Below, in pieces: positions 31,354 through 38,346 of a stretch of DNA of 38,346 bases (positions are counted from its first letter, which is position 1; each line of letters begins with the position of its first letter). The stretch comes from an uncultured Eubacterium sp. (GTDB taxonomy: Bacteria; Bacillota; Clostridia; Oscillospirales; CAG-272), in assembly GCA_900544285.1 (NCBI GenBank), contig UQUT01000016.1, positions 1-38,346 of the forward strand, given 5' to 3'. A program made the position numbers and the translations under genes. Under the pieces are notes generated by a model that was given only the letters and a program-made list of their open reading frames with translations, was not told where the DNA came from and made no database searches.

Positions 31354-32693
31354 TTTGTGAGCTTTATCACAGCTTCGACGTGTCCCGTTCTTGCGAACAT
31401 GTCAACGGCGACGGCTTTTTCCGCCCTGTATCCAAGTTCGGAAAGACGACGGCAGTCTCTCGCCGCAGTTGCGCTGTCACAGGACACCATAACAACCCTT
31501 TCCGGTGCCATTTCCGCAATGGCGGAAAGCGTCTGCTCCGAGCAACCGGAGCGCGGCGGGTCAACTATTACAACGTCCGGCAAAAGTCCGTCCCGAGCGA
31601 GCTTTTCGGCGGCTTCCCCTGCGTCCGCGCAGATGAATTCAGCATTTGTTATCCCGTTTCGCTTTGCGTTGTTTTTCGCATTTTCAACAGCCTCCGGAAT
31701 TATCTCCGCGCCGATTATTTTTTTTGCTCCGCGCGCCATTGAAAGCCCGATTGTCCCCGTTCCGCAATAAAGGTCAAGGACGGTTTTTTCTTTCGGATCG
31801 GCAAAGTCTGCCGCAATTCCGTAGAGCCTTTCCGCGCCGTCGTGATTGACCTGATAAAACGACCGCGGCGAAATCTCAAATTCCAGTCCGCAGAGCACGT
31901 CCGAAATGGCGTCCTTGCCCCAGAGCGTCCGGCAGTCGTTTGAAAGAATGACGTTTGTATCCTTACGGTTGACGTTCAGCACGATGCTTTTTATATTTTT
32001 GTTCAACTCCGTCAACGTTTTTATAAGCCTGTCGACGTTCGGTATTTCGCCGGTCGCCACAAGACAGACAAGAATTTCCCCGCTCTGCCTTCCGTCTCTT
32101 ATATAGAGATGACGTAAAAGTCCGCGCCCCGTTTCTTCATCGTATGCGGTTATTTTGTTTTCGTCGCAGAAGAGACCGACAGCCCGCACGATATCCGCAT
32201 AAAAATCGGGCTGGAGCGGACAGCTTTCGCACGGCGCAACCCTGTGACTGTGTCTTGAATAAAATCCAAAGCGCATTTTTCCGTCGATGACCGCGGCGGG
32301 ATATTGAGCCTTGTTTCTGTAACCGTTTATCTGCGGCGACGGAATTATTTTTTCACATTCAATATCCAGTCCGCCGAGTCTTTTCAGATTTTCGTCGACG
32401 GTTTTTTTCTTTATTTCAAGTTCTTTTTCGTATTTTATATGACGGAAAACGCACCCTCCGCATCTGCCGAAAACGGCGCAATCGCTCTCCCCCCTGTAAG
32501 GCGAGGGCGTAACTATATTCACAGTCTTTGCGTATCCGTAGCTTTTTCCCGCCTTCATGACAAGCGCGTCGACAACGTCTCCCGGCGCGGTGCCGAAAAC
32601 GAACAGGACGTAGCCGTCACACCTGCCGACCCCCGCTCCCTCCGGGGTAATATCGGTTATTTCAAGTCTCAGAATCTCGTTTTTCTTCGGCAT
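31338..32693 (-). CDS. rlmD: 23S rRNA (uracil-C5)-methyltransferase, RlmD/RlmCD type
   Basis: A 451-aa TrmA/RumA-family methyltransferase: an N-terminal TRAM domain (about 1-58), a 4Fe-4S site in CAVFGRCGGCVFRH, a central domain, and the SAM-binding VLDLYCGTGTIGLSMA. The DPPRSGCS motif and the catalytic SCDSAT Cys (usual form SCNPAT) follow. It methylates uracil C5 in 23S rRNA (m5U1939, or m5U747 and m5U1939 in Gram-positive RlmCD). RBS AAAGGAGA precedes the ATG and a sigma-A promoter lies upstream. It heads the unit with the ASCH, YhhN and radical SAM genes. Confidence 0.93.
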   Translation of the reverse strand: MPKKNEILRLEITDITPEGAGVGRCDGYVLFVFGTAPGDVVDALVMKAGKSYGYAKTVNIVTPSPYRGESDCAVFGRCGGCVFRHIKYEKELEIKKKTVDENLKRLGGLDIECEKIIPSPQINGYRNKAQYPAAVIDGKMRFGFYSRHSHRVAPCESCPLQPDFYADIVRAVGLFCDENKITAYDEETGRGLLRHLYIRDGRQSGEILVCLVATGEIPNVDRLIKTLTELNKNIKSIVLNVNRKDTNVILSNDCRTLWGKDAISDVLCGLEFEISPRSFYQVNHDGAERLYGIAADFADPKEKTVLDLYCGTGTIGLSMARGAKKIIGAEIIPEAVENAKNNAKRNGITNAEFICADAGEAAEKLARDGLLPDVVIVDPPRSGCSEQTLSAIAEMAPERVVMVSCDSATAARDCRRLSELGYRAEKAVAVDMFARTGHVEAVIKLTKCSIK

Positions 32694-32733
32694 CGGACTG
32701 CGTTTCTCCTTTGATTTACACTTTTACGTTTCA

Positions 32734-32762
32734 ATGATACCATAAAATATTGCATAAAGCAA
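32734..32762 (-). promoter_or_regulatory. Sigma-A promoter of the rlmD operon
   Basis: On the minus strand TTGCTT (32757-32762) and TATCAT (32734-32739) are separated by 17 bp. Confidence 0.6.
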
Positions 32763-32830
32763 TAAAAAACGATAATGAGCCGGATAAAAATCCGCAGAGC
32801 CGATTGTACCAATTGAAAAGGTACCTTTAT

Positions 32831-33006
32831 GTACTTTCTTTTTTGAAAAGAAAGTACCAAAGAAAGCAATTCAGGAGGAATCCCGAAACCCTCTTAAAAG
32901 TTCAAGACAGAGCTTATCTGCCACGTTAGTTTCGCCAAAGCAAAGGCGGGAGTGTCGGTTCGAATCTTAAAACCTTTTTAATTGTGCGGAGTTTTTGTAC
33001 CTGCGC
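32831..33006. repeat. Dispersed repeat block A, copy 3, inverted
   Basis: The reverse complement aligns with 195-386. It starts with the hairpin (12-bp stem in GTACTTTCTTTT) and ends with a GC-rich core related to the others. Landmarks such as CAAAGAAAGCAATT, CCACGTTAG and GGTTCGAATCTTAAA are shared. This copy is alone: no block B lies nearby. Confidence 0.85.
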
Positions 33007-33085
33007 CTATATAACCACAATATAAACCCGGTTTTTCCGCTTTTTTATCTTTTTGAAGTGCACAACTATAACATAGCTTCCGTCA

Positions 33086-33117
33086 AACAAAACAGGGGAA
33101 GCCAACCGGCTTCCCCT
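33086..33117 (-). terminator. Terminator of hpf
   Basis: A 10-bp stem (AGGGGAAGCC with a 4-base AACC loop) is followed on the minus strand by TGTTTTGTTTG. It lies about 110 bp past the hpf stop, so the 3' UTR is long. Confidence 0.8.
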
Positions 33118-33225
33118 TCCTCTGTATGAACTGCCCGCAAAAGCGCACGTTTTCGCCGCAAACCATATGCGGCACATCTCTCCTTACTCCGCTTTTTCGG
33201 TCTGCGCTTTTTTAGCAGCCCATTT

Positions 33226-33750
33226 TTATCTCTGCGTTTCTATAAGTCCGTAACCGCCGTCGTTTCTTCTGTAAACAACGCATACGGAATCCGTATCCTG
33301 ATTCAGAAAAACAAAGAACGTGTGATCCAGCAGGTTCATCTGAAGGATTGCGTCCTCCGCTGTCATCGGGCGAAGGTCAAACTTTTTGGTTCTTATCAGC
33401 TCCTCGGAATCCTCCTCAATCTCTTCCCCCGCATATTCGGGTTCCGCAAACGCTTCCTTACGGATTCTCTTTTCAAGGCGTGTTTTGTTTTTGCGGAGCT
33501 GACGCTCGATTACGTCAACAGCTACGTCGATATCGTGATAAAAGCTCTCGCCTTCCACCTCGCTTCTGAAAAGCGTTCCGCCCATGGAGATGGTCAACTC
33601 AAGCACTTCCGTTTTCTTATACCTCGAAAGTGTTACAAATGCTTCCGCATAGTCACGGAAAAACTTTTCCAGCTTGCCGATTTTCTTTTCAATGAGAGCT
33701 TTCAGCTTCTCGTCAGCTGTAACCTGTTTGCAAACGAATGTGATTTTCAT
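33226..33750 (-). CDS. hpf: Ribosome hibernation promoting factor, long form
   Basis: A 174-aa protein. The N-terminal domain (about 1-100) has the S30AE pattern with KQVTADEKLKALIEKKIGKLEKF and a DIDVAVDVIERQL segment. The C-terminal domain (about 115-174) has the RTKKFDLRPMTAEDAILQMNLLDHTFFVFLN signature that drives dimerisation of two 70S ribosomes to 100S particles. A sigma-A-type promoter precedes it. Full long-form length; no oddity is seen. Confidence 0.95.
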   Translation of the reverse strand: MKITFVCKQVTADEKLKALIEKKIGKLEKFFRDYAEAFVTLSRYKKTEVLELTISMGGTLFRSEVEGESFYHDIDVAVDVIERQLRKNKTRLEKRIRKEAFAEPEYAGEEIEEDSEELIRTKKFDLRPMTAEDAILQMNLLDHTFFVFLNQDTDSVCVVYRRNDGGYGLIETQR

Positions 33751-33810
33751 AGCGTTTCACCTTTCACTTTGGAGATTTGCCTTGAGGGATTCTTCCCTCT
33801 CCGCATTCAT

Positions 33811-33838
33811 ATTATACCATAAAATGACGTCAAATCAA
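33811..33838 (-). promoter_or_regulatory. Sigma-A promoter of hpf
   Basis: On the minus strand TTGATT (33833-33838) and TATAAT (33811-33816) are separated by 16 bp. Confidence 0.65.
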
Positions 33839-33886
33839 AGAATATTTTGTAAAAAGCATATAGAATATTTTTGGTTATTTAGTGTA

Positions 33887-33915
33887 TTGATTATTAACAG
33901 CGTGTGTGATATAAT
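33887..33915 (+). promoter_or_regulatory. Sigma-A promoter of the yqeG operon
   Basis: TTGATT (33887-33892) and TATAAT (33910-33915) are separated by 17 bp, about 35 bp before the yqeG ATG. Confidence 0.78.
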
Positions 33916-33949
33916 GATAAATGGAGCGTTTTGAAGAAAGGAGCGGCTT

Positions 33950-34483
33950 ATGGGAAAAAATTTTTCACCCGATTGGTATTTTGCCTCCGCATTTGATATA
34001 ACACCCGATTTCCTGCTCTCACACGGCATAAAGGCGGTCGTTCTCGATATAGATAACACCCTCGTTACATACGGAGACGCGGAGCCGACGGAAAAAGTCA
34101 TCGGATGGATATCTGCTCTGCACTCCGCGGGCATAAAAGCCGCAATCGCTTCAAACAACAAAGAGGAGCGCGTCAATCTTTTCAATAAAAAGCTCGGTAT
34201 TTTCTGCATAAGCAAAAGCGGTAAACCGTCAACAAAGGCTGTCCGCGCCGCGTGCGCGGAATTTTCCGTTTCGCCGCGCGACACAGCCGTCATAGGCGAC
34301 CAGATATTCACAGACGTCCTCTGCGCAAACAGGGCGGGCGCCGTCGCAATACTGACAGTGCCGATTCCTTATAACGAAAACCTGTTTTTCCGTTTCAAGC
34401 GCAGTCTTGAAAAACCGATAATAAATAAATTCAGAAAAAAACACCCCGAAAAATGTTTTCCGGAAAGGAGCGCGGAAAAATGA
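33950..34483 (+). CDS. YqeG-family HAD phosphatase
   Basis: A 177-aa HAD superfamily IIIA phosphatase of the YqeG type, with the nucleophile motif VLDIDNTLVTYG (Asp33, Asp35), a Ser/Asn-containing ASNNKEERV motif II, and AVIGDQIFTDVLCANRAGA for motif IV. Relatives act as phosphatidylglycerophosphatase-like or uncharacterised phosphatases; in Bacillus yqeG lies with the yqeH cluster, but here the neighbour is a YhaN-like ATPase. RBS AAGGAG precedes the ATG, and its stop overlaps the next start (ATGA). Confidence 0.92.
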   Translation: MGKNFSPDWYFASAFDITPDFLLSHGIKAVVLDIDNTLVTYGDAEPTEKVIGWISALHSAGIKAAIASNNKEERVNLFNKKLGIFCISKSGKPSTKAVRAACAEFSVSPRDTAVIGDQIFTDVLCANRAGAVAILTVPIPYNENLFFRFKRSLEKPIINKFRKKHPEKCFPERSAEK

Positions 34484-36783
34484 TAATCGAATCGCTTTAT
34501 ATAAAGAATTTCGGAAAGCTCGCCGATATGAAAATAAATCTTGCGGACGGAGTCAACATTCTGCGCGGGGAAAACGAATCCGGCAAAAGCACGGTATGCG
34601 CTTTTATCCGTTTTGTGTTCTACGGGCTTCCCGGCAGAGCCGAGGAAAAGCTGAAATATATAAGCTGGGGGGCACCGTCCGTCAGTGGTTATGCAATCGT
34701 CCGCGAGGAGGGCAAGCGTTATCGCATTGAGCGGGAAGCAATCTGCTCCGGCGATTCCGAAGGAAAGCTCTCAGTGCGCGAACGCACCGCCGTTATTGAC
34801 TGTGACCTTTCACAAGCTGTTTTCCGCGGTCAGAACGCAGGCGAGATGTTTTTCGGCGTTCCGGCGGACGTTTTTGAAAGCACGGTCTATATCGGTCAGG
34901 TCGGCGACAGCTTCGTCGGCGGGCGGACGCTTGCGGAATCGGCGGAGAATATTCTCTTCTCGGCAAGCGAGACCACAAACGCAAAAAAGGCGATTAAAAA
35001 GCTGGATGACGCACGCGTTTACCTGCTTTATAAAAATAAGCGCGGCGGAAAAATCGCCGAGCTTCGGGCTCAGAAGGAAGAGCTTGAAGACAGGCTCGAG
35101 AAAGCCAAAGCCGAAAGCGGCGACATCATTTTCCTCGAGGGCACGCAGCGTGAGCTGACGGAAAAATCCGAAAAATCGAAAAAGCGACTTGCCGCCTGCG
35201 AGGAAGAGCTTCAGACCTACGAAAAATATACCGTCCGCGGGCTTTATCTTCTCCGCAAGGAAGAGGCGAAAAAACTCGCCGACATGGAAAAAAGATTTGA
35301 AAAAGCGCAGTCCTGTGAGAGTCACGGCGGCGTCCGCGTCTGCGATGACGACTATATCTCCTCCCTTGAAGCGCTTTCAAGAAAGCTGGAAACGTCAACC
35401 GCGCGCTATGAAAGCGCCTGCAATGCGCTCGACGAAGCAAGTCGCAAAATTATAGACATGAGCGAGAAAATCGAGGTGTTCAACCGCCTCGGTTCAAGGG
35501 GCGACAAGCGCGACAGGATTGTCGAAAGAATTGAGAAAAACAACAAAAAATCGGTGTCCATGAAACGGACTGCGATAATCGCCGCGGTACTTGCCGTGAT
35601 ATTCGGTGCTTTATGCATTGTCGGCATTGCCGGAGAATCCGCGTCGCAGGCGACATCAATTGCGTTTGCCGCGCTTCTCGGCGTTTGCACGATAGCGGCA
35701 ATTGTGACGTTTGTGTCGTCGGCGGGGGCAAAAAAACAGCTCCTGAAAGACTGCATGGCGTTCGGGTGTCGCGATTATGCGGAATTCGGAGAGCTCGTTC
35801 TTGCCGCCAAGCGCGACGAGGGCGTGCTGACATTCATAACGGAAGCCAAAGAAAAAGCAGAGGAAAACGCAAAAAAAGCCGCGGACGAGCTTGACAGCGT
35901 CAATTCAAGAATCGTCTCCGTGCTGACCGAAGCATGCTTTACGATAGAATCCAGCACCCGTTTTTCCCTTTCAAATGCAATAAAGATATGTCGCGACGAA
36001 AAATCGGAGCTTGAAAAGCTCGGCATAATGCTTGAAGGTCAGCGGGAGAAGGTTTCCGAGCTTGAAAACAAGCTCCGCTCATATGACGAGGCTTACCTGC
36101 GCGACGCGCTGACAAGCGTCTATGACGAAGAGAAAATGAAATCATTCGACGAAAAAGCCGCAAAGCGCAATTACGATTTCCTCTCAAAATCCATCGACGC
36201 AATGACGGAAAAACTGACGGAAACCGAAAAAGAGCTTGCCGTACTGAACGCGACGGTCAAGCGACCGACGGAAATATCCGAAGCGCTCATCTCAACAGAG
36301 CACGAGCTCAGAGAGCTGACGGAAAAATTCAATGCGTACATGCTCGCGATAGAGGCGATAGAAAGCGCCGGCGGAAAGCTGCGCGAGGGCATTTCGCCGA
36401 AGATTGCAAAGTCGGCAAGCGAAAAAATGGCTTCCCTTTCGCACGGAAAATACGAAAGTCTCGGCGTCGACCCCGATTTCGCCATAACGTTTACGGACGG
36501 CGCCTCGACTCACACAGCGGACAGCTTCAGCGCGGGCACCTCGGACATTGCATATATCGCGCTCCGCCTTGCACTCGCCGAAACGCTTTTCACAAAGGCG
36601 AAACCGCCGCTAATCTTCGATGAGAGCTTTGCAAGAACGGACGATAAGCGTCTTTCAGCCGCTCTCCGTCTCGTCTCCTCCGGAAATACGGGCGCAAGCT
36701 CGCAGGCTCTGCTTTTCACCTGCCACGGAAGAGAGGAACAGTCCATGGCGGCTGTCGGTACTTACAACCTCATCCGTCTCTGA
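34480..36783 (+). CDS. YhaN-like (SbcC/Rad50-type) AAA ATPase with membrane segment
   Basis: A 767-aa P-loop ATPase. The Walker A motif GENESGKST is at 30-38, long coiled coils flank a central hydrophobic region (two helices, about 365-384 and 392-412), and the C-terminal half has SAGTSDIAYIALRLALAETL and a Walker B PPLIFDESFARTDD (Asp714, Glu715). This is the YhaN plan: an SMC/Rad50-like head with an in-chain membrane hairpin. The usual YhaO-type nuclease partner is not next to it. ATG at 34480 has RBS AAAGGAG and overlaps the yqeG stop. A hairpin starts on the base after its TGA. Confidence 0.9.
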   Translation: MIIESLYIKNFGKLADMKINLADGVNILRGENESGKSTVCAFIRFVFYGLPGRAEEKLKYISWGAPSVSGYAIVREEGKRYRIEREAICSGDSEGKLSVRERTAVIDCDLSQAVFRGQNAGEMFFGVPADVFESTVYIGQVGDSFVGGRTLAESAENILFSASETTNAKKAIKKLDDARVYLLYKNKRGGKIAELRAQKEELEDRLEKAKAESGDIIFLEGTQRELTEKSEKSKKRLAACEEELQTYEKYTVRGLYLLRKEEAKKLADMEKRFEKAQSCESHGGVRVCDDDYISSLEALSRKLETSTARYESACNALDEASRKIIDMSEKIEVFNRLGSRGDKRDRIVERIEKNNKKSVSMKRTAIIAAVLAVIFGALCIVGIAGESASQATSIAFAALLGVCTIAAIVTFVSSAGAKKQLLKDCMAFGCRDYAEFGELVLAAKRDEGVLTFITEAKEKAEENAKKAADELDSVNSRIVSVLTEACFTIESSTRFSLSNAIKICRDEKSELEKLGIMLEGQREKVSELENKLRSYDEAYLRDALTSVYDEEKMKSFDEKAAKRNYDFLSKSIDAMTEKLTETEKELAVLNATVKRPTEISEALISTEHELRELTEKFNAYMLAIEAIESAGGKLREGISPKIAKSASEKMASLSHGKYESLGVDPDFAITFTDGASTHTADSFSAGTSDIAYIALRLALAETLFTKAKPPLIFDESFARTDDKRLSAALRLVSSGNTGASSQALLFTCHGREEQSMAAVGTYNLIRL

Positions 36784-36811
36784 CCTACTTTTCTTTGAAA
36801 AGAAAAGTAGG
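36784..36811 (+). terminator. Hairpin abutting the YhaN stop codon, repeat left end
   Basis: A perfect 12-bp stem with a 4-base TGAA loop starts directly after the TGA. It is followed by GCAAAAGAAACTT, not a T run. It is the counterpart of the hairpin at 15130-15157. Confidence 0.7.
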
Positions 36812-36942
36812 CAAAAGAAACTTTAGTTATCGGGGACGATATACAGATTTTTAATTATCTGCGCGGACAGGGCTTGCAAAAATGGCAAAAGAAACTTCGG
36901 TTATCGGGGACGATATACAGATTTTTAATTATCTGCGCAGAC
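36810..36942. repeat. Tandem duplication, 59-bp units 74 bp apart
   Basis: Bases 36810-36868 are repeated at 36884-36942 with three substitutions. The unit starts GGCAAAAGAAACTT and contains TTATCGGGGACGATATACAG and TTAATTATCTGCGC. The near identity suggests a recent duplication inside the repeat island. Confidence 0.9.
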
Positions 36943-36956
36943 GGGACTAAAAAACA

Positions 36957-36990
36957 AAACAGAGGTGAATTTCTCATCTCTGTTTTTTTA
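36957..36990 (+). terminator. Hairpin with T run in repeat island 4
   Basis: A 10-bp stem with one wobble (ACAGAGGTGA against TCATCTCTGT) and a 5-base loop, followed by TTTTTTT. A related hairpin occurs at about 104-136. It could be the working terminator of the plus-strand YhaN transcript. Confidence 0.75.
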
Positions 36991-37047
36991 TCAATCGCGC
37001 CACAGGCGCACCTTTTCTCTTCGATCTTCTCTCTTATCTTTTATCTC

Positions 37048-37076
37048 AAAAAACCCGCCTGAAAGGCGGGTTTTTT
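37048..37076 (-). terminator. Terminator of the prmC-murI unit
   Basis: A 7-bp stem (CCCGCCT and its complement, loop GAA) between A6 and T6 runs lies 4 bp past the murI stop; the pyrimidine-rich tract at 37006-37053 is shared with repeat islands 1 and 2. Confidence 0.88.
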
Positions 37077-37079
37077 GTT

Positions 37080-37871
37080 TCAGTATTTCTCAATATCGAT
37101 CTTCTTTGCGGAAATTTTCCTTCCTATGAATATTTTTGCGACGGCGTCAAAGCGCTTCGGCTCGTCGGAGACGTAATATTCCGTGCCGTCTCCGTCGCGC
37201 GAGAGCATATTGCAAAGCAACAGCTCTTCGGAGAGCAGATTTGCCGCTTCCTTTGCGGGGTTGACAAGCGTAACGCCCGGCAAACACCTCCCTATCGCCT
37301 CCGCGATTATCGGAAAATGCGTGCAGCCGAGTATAACGGTATCCGCCCCGAAATCTCTTATCGGCGCGAGATATTTTTCGCAGGCGAGAGCGGTTATTTC
37401 GTCGTCTGACGAAAATCCGCATTCGACAAGCGGCACAAAAAGCGGGCAGGCAACTCCGAGCGTCTCTGCGCCTTTTTCCTTCAGCCGTCTTTCAAAAACG
37501 CCCGCGCCGATTGTCGCCTCCGTGCCTATAACGGCGATTTTCTTATTTTTGCTCATCGAGCTCGCCATCTCCGCCGCCCCGTCTATAACGCCGAAAACAG
37601 GAACGTCAAAAGCGTCGCGAAGCGCGTCAATCGCAACCGAGCTGACTGTTCCGCAGGCGGCAAGCACTGCTTTGACGTTCTGCGAAAGCAAAAACCTTAC
37701 ATCCTGCGCGGCGTATTTTTTTATTATCTCATCTGATTTTGTCCCGTAAGGCACTCTGCCCGTGTCGCCGAAATATATTATCCGCTCCTTCGGCAACAGT
37801 TTTTCAAGCTCGCGCACCGCGCAAAGACCGCCGAGTCCGCTGTCAAAAACGCCGATAGCTCTGCTGTCCAT
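37080..37871 (-). CDS. murI: Glutamate racemase
   Basis: A 263-aa glutamate racemase making D-glutamate for peptidoglycan. The N-terminal GVFDSGLGGL (7-16) and the second catalytic cysteine in ILGCTHFPII are canonical. The first catalytic cysteine sits in AACGTVSS, where the common form is ACNTAT/S, so Asn is replaced by Gly next to the cysteine. ATG at 37871 follows GGAGGG; the longer frame runs into prmC. It lies 17 bp after prmC. Confidence 0.93.
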   Translation of the reverse strand: MDSRAIGVFDSGLGGLCAVRELEKLLPKERIIYFGDTGRVPYGTKSDEIIKKYAAQDVRFLLSQNVKAVLAACGTVSSVAIDALRDAFDVPVFGVIDGAAEMASSMSKNKKIAVIGTEATIGAGVFERRLKEKGAETLGVACPLFVPLVECGFSSDDEITALACEKYLAPIRDFGADTVILGCTHFPIIAEAIGRCLPGVTLVNPAKEAANLLSEELLLCNMLSRDGDGTEYYVSDEPKRFDAVAKIFIGRKISAKKIDIEKY

Positions 37872-37888
37872 ATTTCCCTCCGAAAATT

Positions 37889-38346
37889 TTACTTTTTGAT
37901 TATTGCACAACGGTCGTTACCGCCGTAATCGCGGAAAATTTCACATCCGAGCCCGCGCTTTTCCGCCTCCGACGTTACGTCCGCCGCCTGATCGTAACCT
38001 ATCTCAAATATTATCGCTCCGCCGTCCGAAAGCGCCTTCGGGCAAACGTCAATCAGGCGACGGTAAAATGCAAGACCGTCATCTCCTCCGTCAAGGGCGA
38101 TATGCGGCTCGCTTTTCACCTCTGCCGAAAGCCCTTCTATAACCTCCGTCCTTATATAAGGCGGGTTTGATATTATTATATCGTATTTCTCCCCATGCGA
38201 CAGAAAATCGGGCGAAAAAACGTCTTGCCGGAGAATATTTGCCCGCTCCGAAAGCCCGAGCCGACGGATGTTTTCAAGCGACACCTCGCACGCGCCCTCC
38301 GAAATATCAAACATATCCGCAGTCGCGCCGTTGACGCTCTTCAGCA
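37889..38346 (-). CDS. prmC: PrmC-type release factor glutamine methyltransferase, 5' end outside window
   Basis: The C-terminal 151 residues or so of an N5-glutamine methyltransferase, cut by the right window edge. The catalytic NPPYI motif is in YDIIISNPPYIRTEVIEGL, preceded by a class I SAM-binding region (ATADMFDISEGACEVSLENIRRLGL) and followed by EPHIALDGGDDGLAFYRRLI, which is typical of PrmC. It methylates the GGQ glutamine of release factors. It is the upstream gene of murI in the same unit. Confidence 0.92.
   Translation of the reverse strand, partial: LKSVNGATADMFDISEGACEVSLENIRRLGLSERANILRQDVFSPDFLSHGEKYDIIISNPPYIRTEVIEGLSAEVKSEPHIALDGGDDGLAFYRRLIDVCPKALSDGGAIIFEIGYDQAADVTSEAEKRGLGCEIFRDYGGNDRCAIIKK

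Larger units (their letters stand above)
32694..33225. repeat. Non-coding gap 3 with inverted block A
   Basis: 532 bp between two minus-strand genes without a gene. It holds the rlmD promoter, block A in inverted orientation (32831-33006, starting with the perfect hairpin 32831-32857), a unique AT-rich stretch (33007-33092), and the hpf terminator (33086-33117). Nothing else is recognisable. Confidence 0.85.

Noticed and set aside
32951..32975. tRNA-like GGTTCGAATC in inverted block A
   Set aside because: The sequence resembles a T arm, but no matching stem, acceptor or anticodon arm can be drawn, and the motif changes in the other copies.

Overview
The window looks like a chromosomal segment of a spore-forming, Gram-positive member of the Clostridia, probably a gut Oscillospirales/Eubacteriales-type genome of medium GC. 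Evidence: a YunB sporulation protein, an IreB phosphoprotein, a YqeG phosphatase, a long-form HPF, a nusB-xseA-xseB-ispA housekeeping run, an ECF sigma/anti-sigma pair, lipoproteins with Thr-rich spacers, and strong RBSs and sigma-A promoters. No phage, IS transposase, rRNA, tRNA or CRISPR array was found. The taxonomy is inference from gene content only.

Layout. 1-664: non-coding repeat island. 665-5077 (-): ECF sigma factor, putative anti-sigma factor, lipoprotein, MBOAT O-acyltransferase and DHHW protein, a probable envelope O-acetylation operon with an autoregulatory-type promoter. 5303-7484 (-): cation/proton antiporter and MgtC-like protein. 7700-12960 (-): envelope operon of an LtaS/sulfatase-like membrane enzyme, a YidC insertase fused to a CDP-glycerol glycerophosphotransferase-like domain, a small membrane protein and an SPFH/band-7 protein. 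13209-15129: M14 peptidase, ireB, and an acidic unknown. 15130-15925: second repeat island. 15926-17456 (-): HAD phosphatase and mannonate-type SDR oxidoreductase. 17653-18781 (+): Sfp-type phosphopantetheinyl transferase and an unknown. 18966-21425 (-): three unknown membrane-associated genes of visibly lower GC, with a near-identical 60-bp element upstream of two of them. 21604-24836 (-): metallophosphoesterase lipoprotein and PfkB sugar-phosphate kinase.

25103-29433 (+): nusB, a TsaD-like paralogue, xseA, xseB, ispA and yunB, with the first five overlapping or nearly so. 29430-32693 (-): RlmD-type rRNA methyltransferase, ASCH protein, YhhN protein and radical SAM enzyme. 32694-33225: third repeat-bearing gap. 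33226-33750 (-): hpf. 33950-36783 (+): YqeG and a YhaN-like ATPase. 36784-37079: fourth repeat island. 37080-38346 (-): prmC (cut by the window edge) and murI.

The most unusual items are: (1) a family of hairpin-ended composite intergenic repeats in four gaps, with shared core blocks, tandem duplications and a conserved tract next to terminators; (2) the YidC-glycerophosphotransferase fusion inside an LTA-like operon; (3) the coupling of an ECF sigma factor to an O-acetylation pair; (4) the 60-bp repeated upstream element of the unknown membrane cassette; and (5) a perfect hairpin that hides the yunB ribosome-binding site and carries a SigE-like -10 sequence as its loop.
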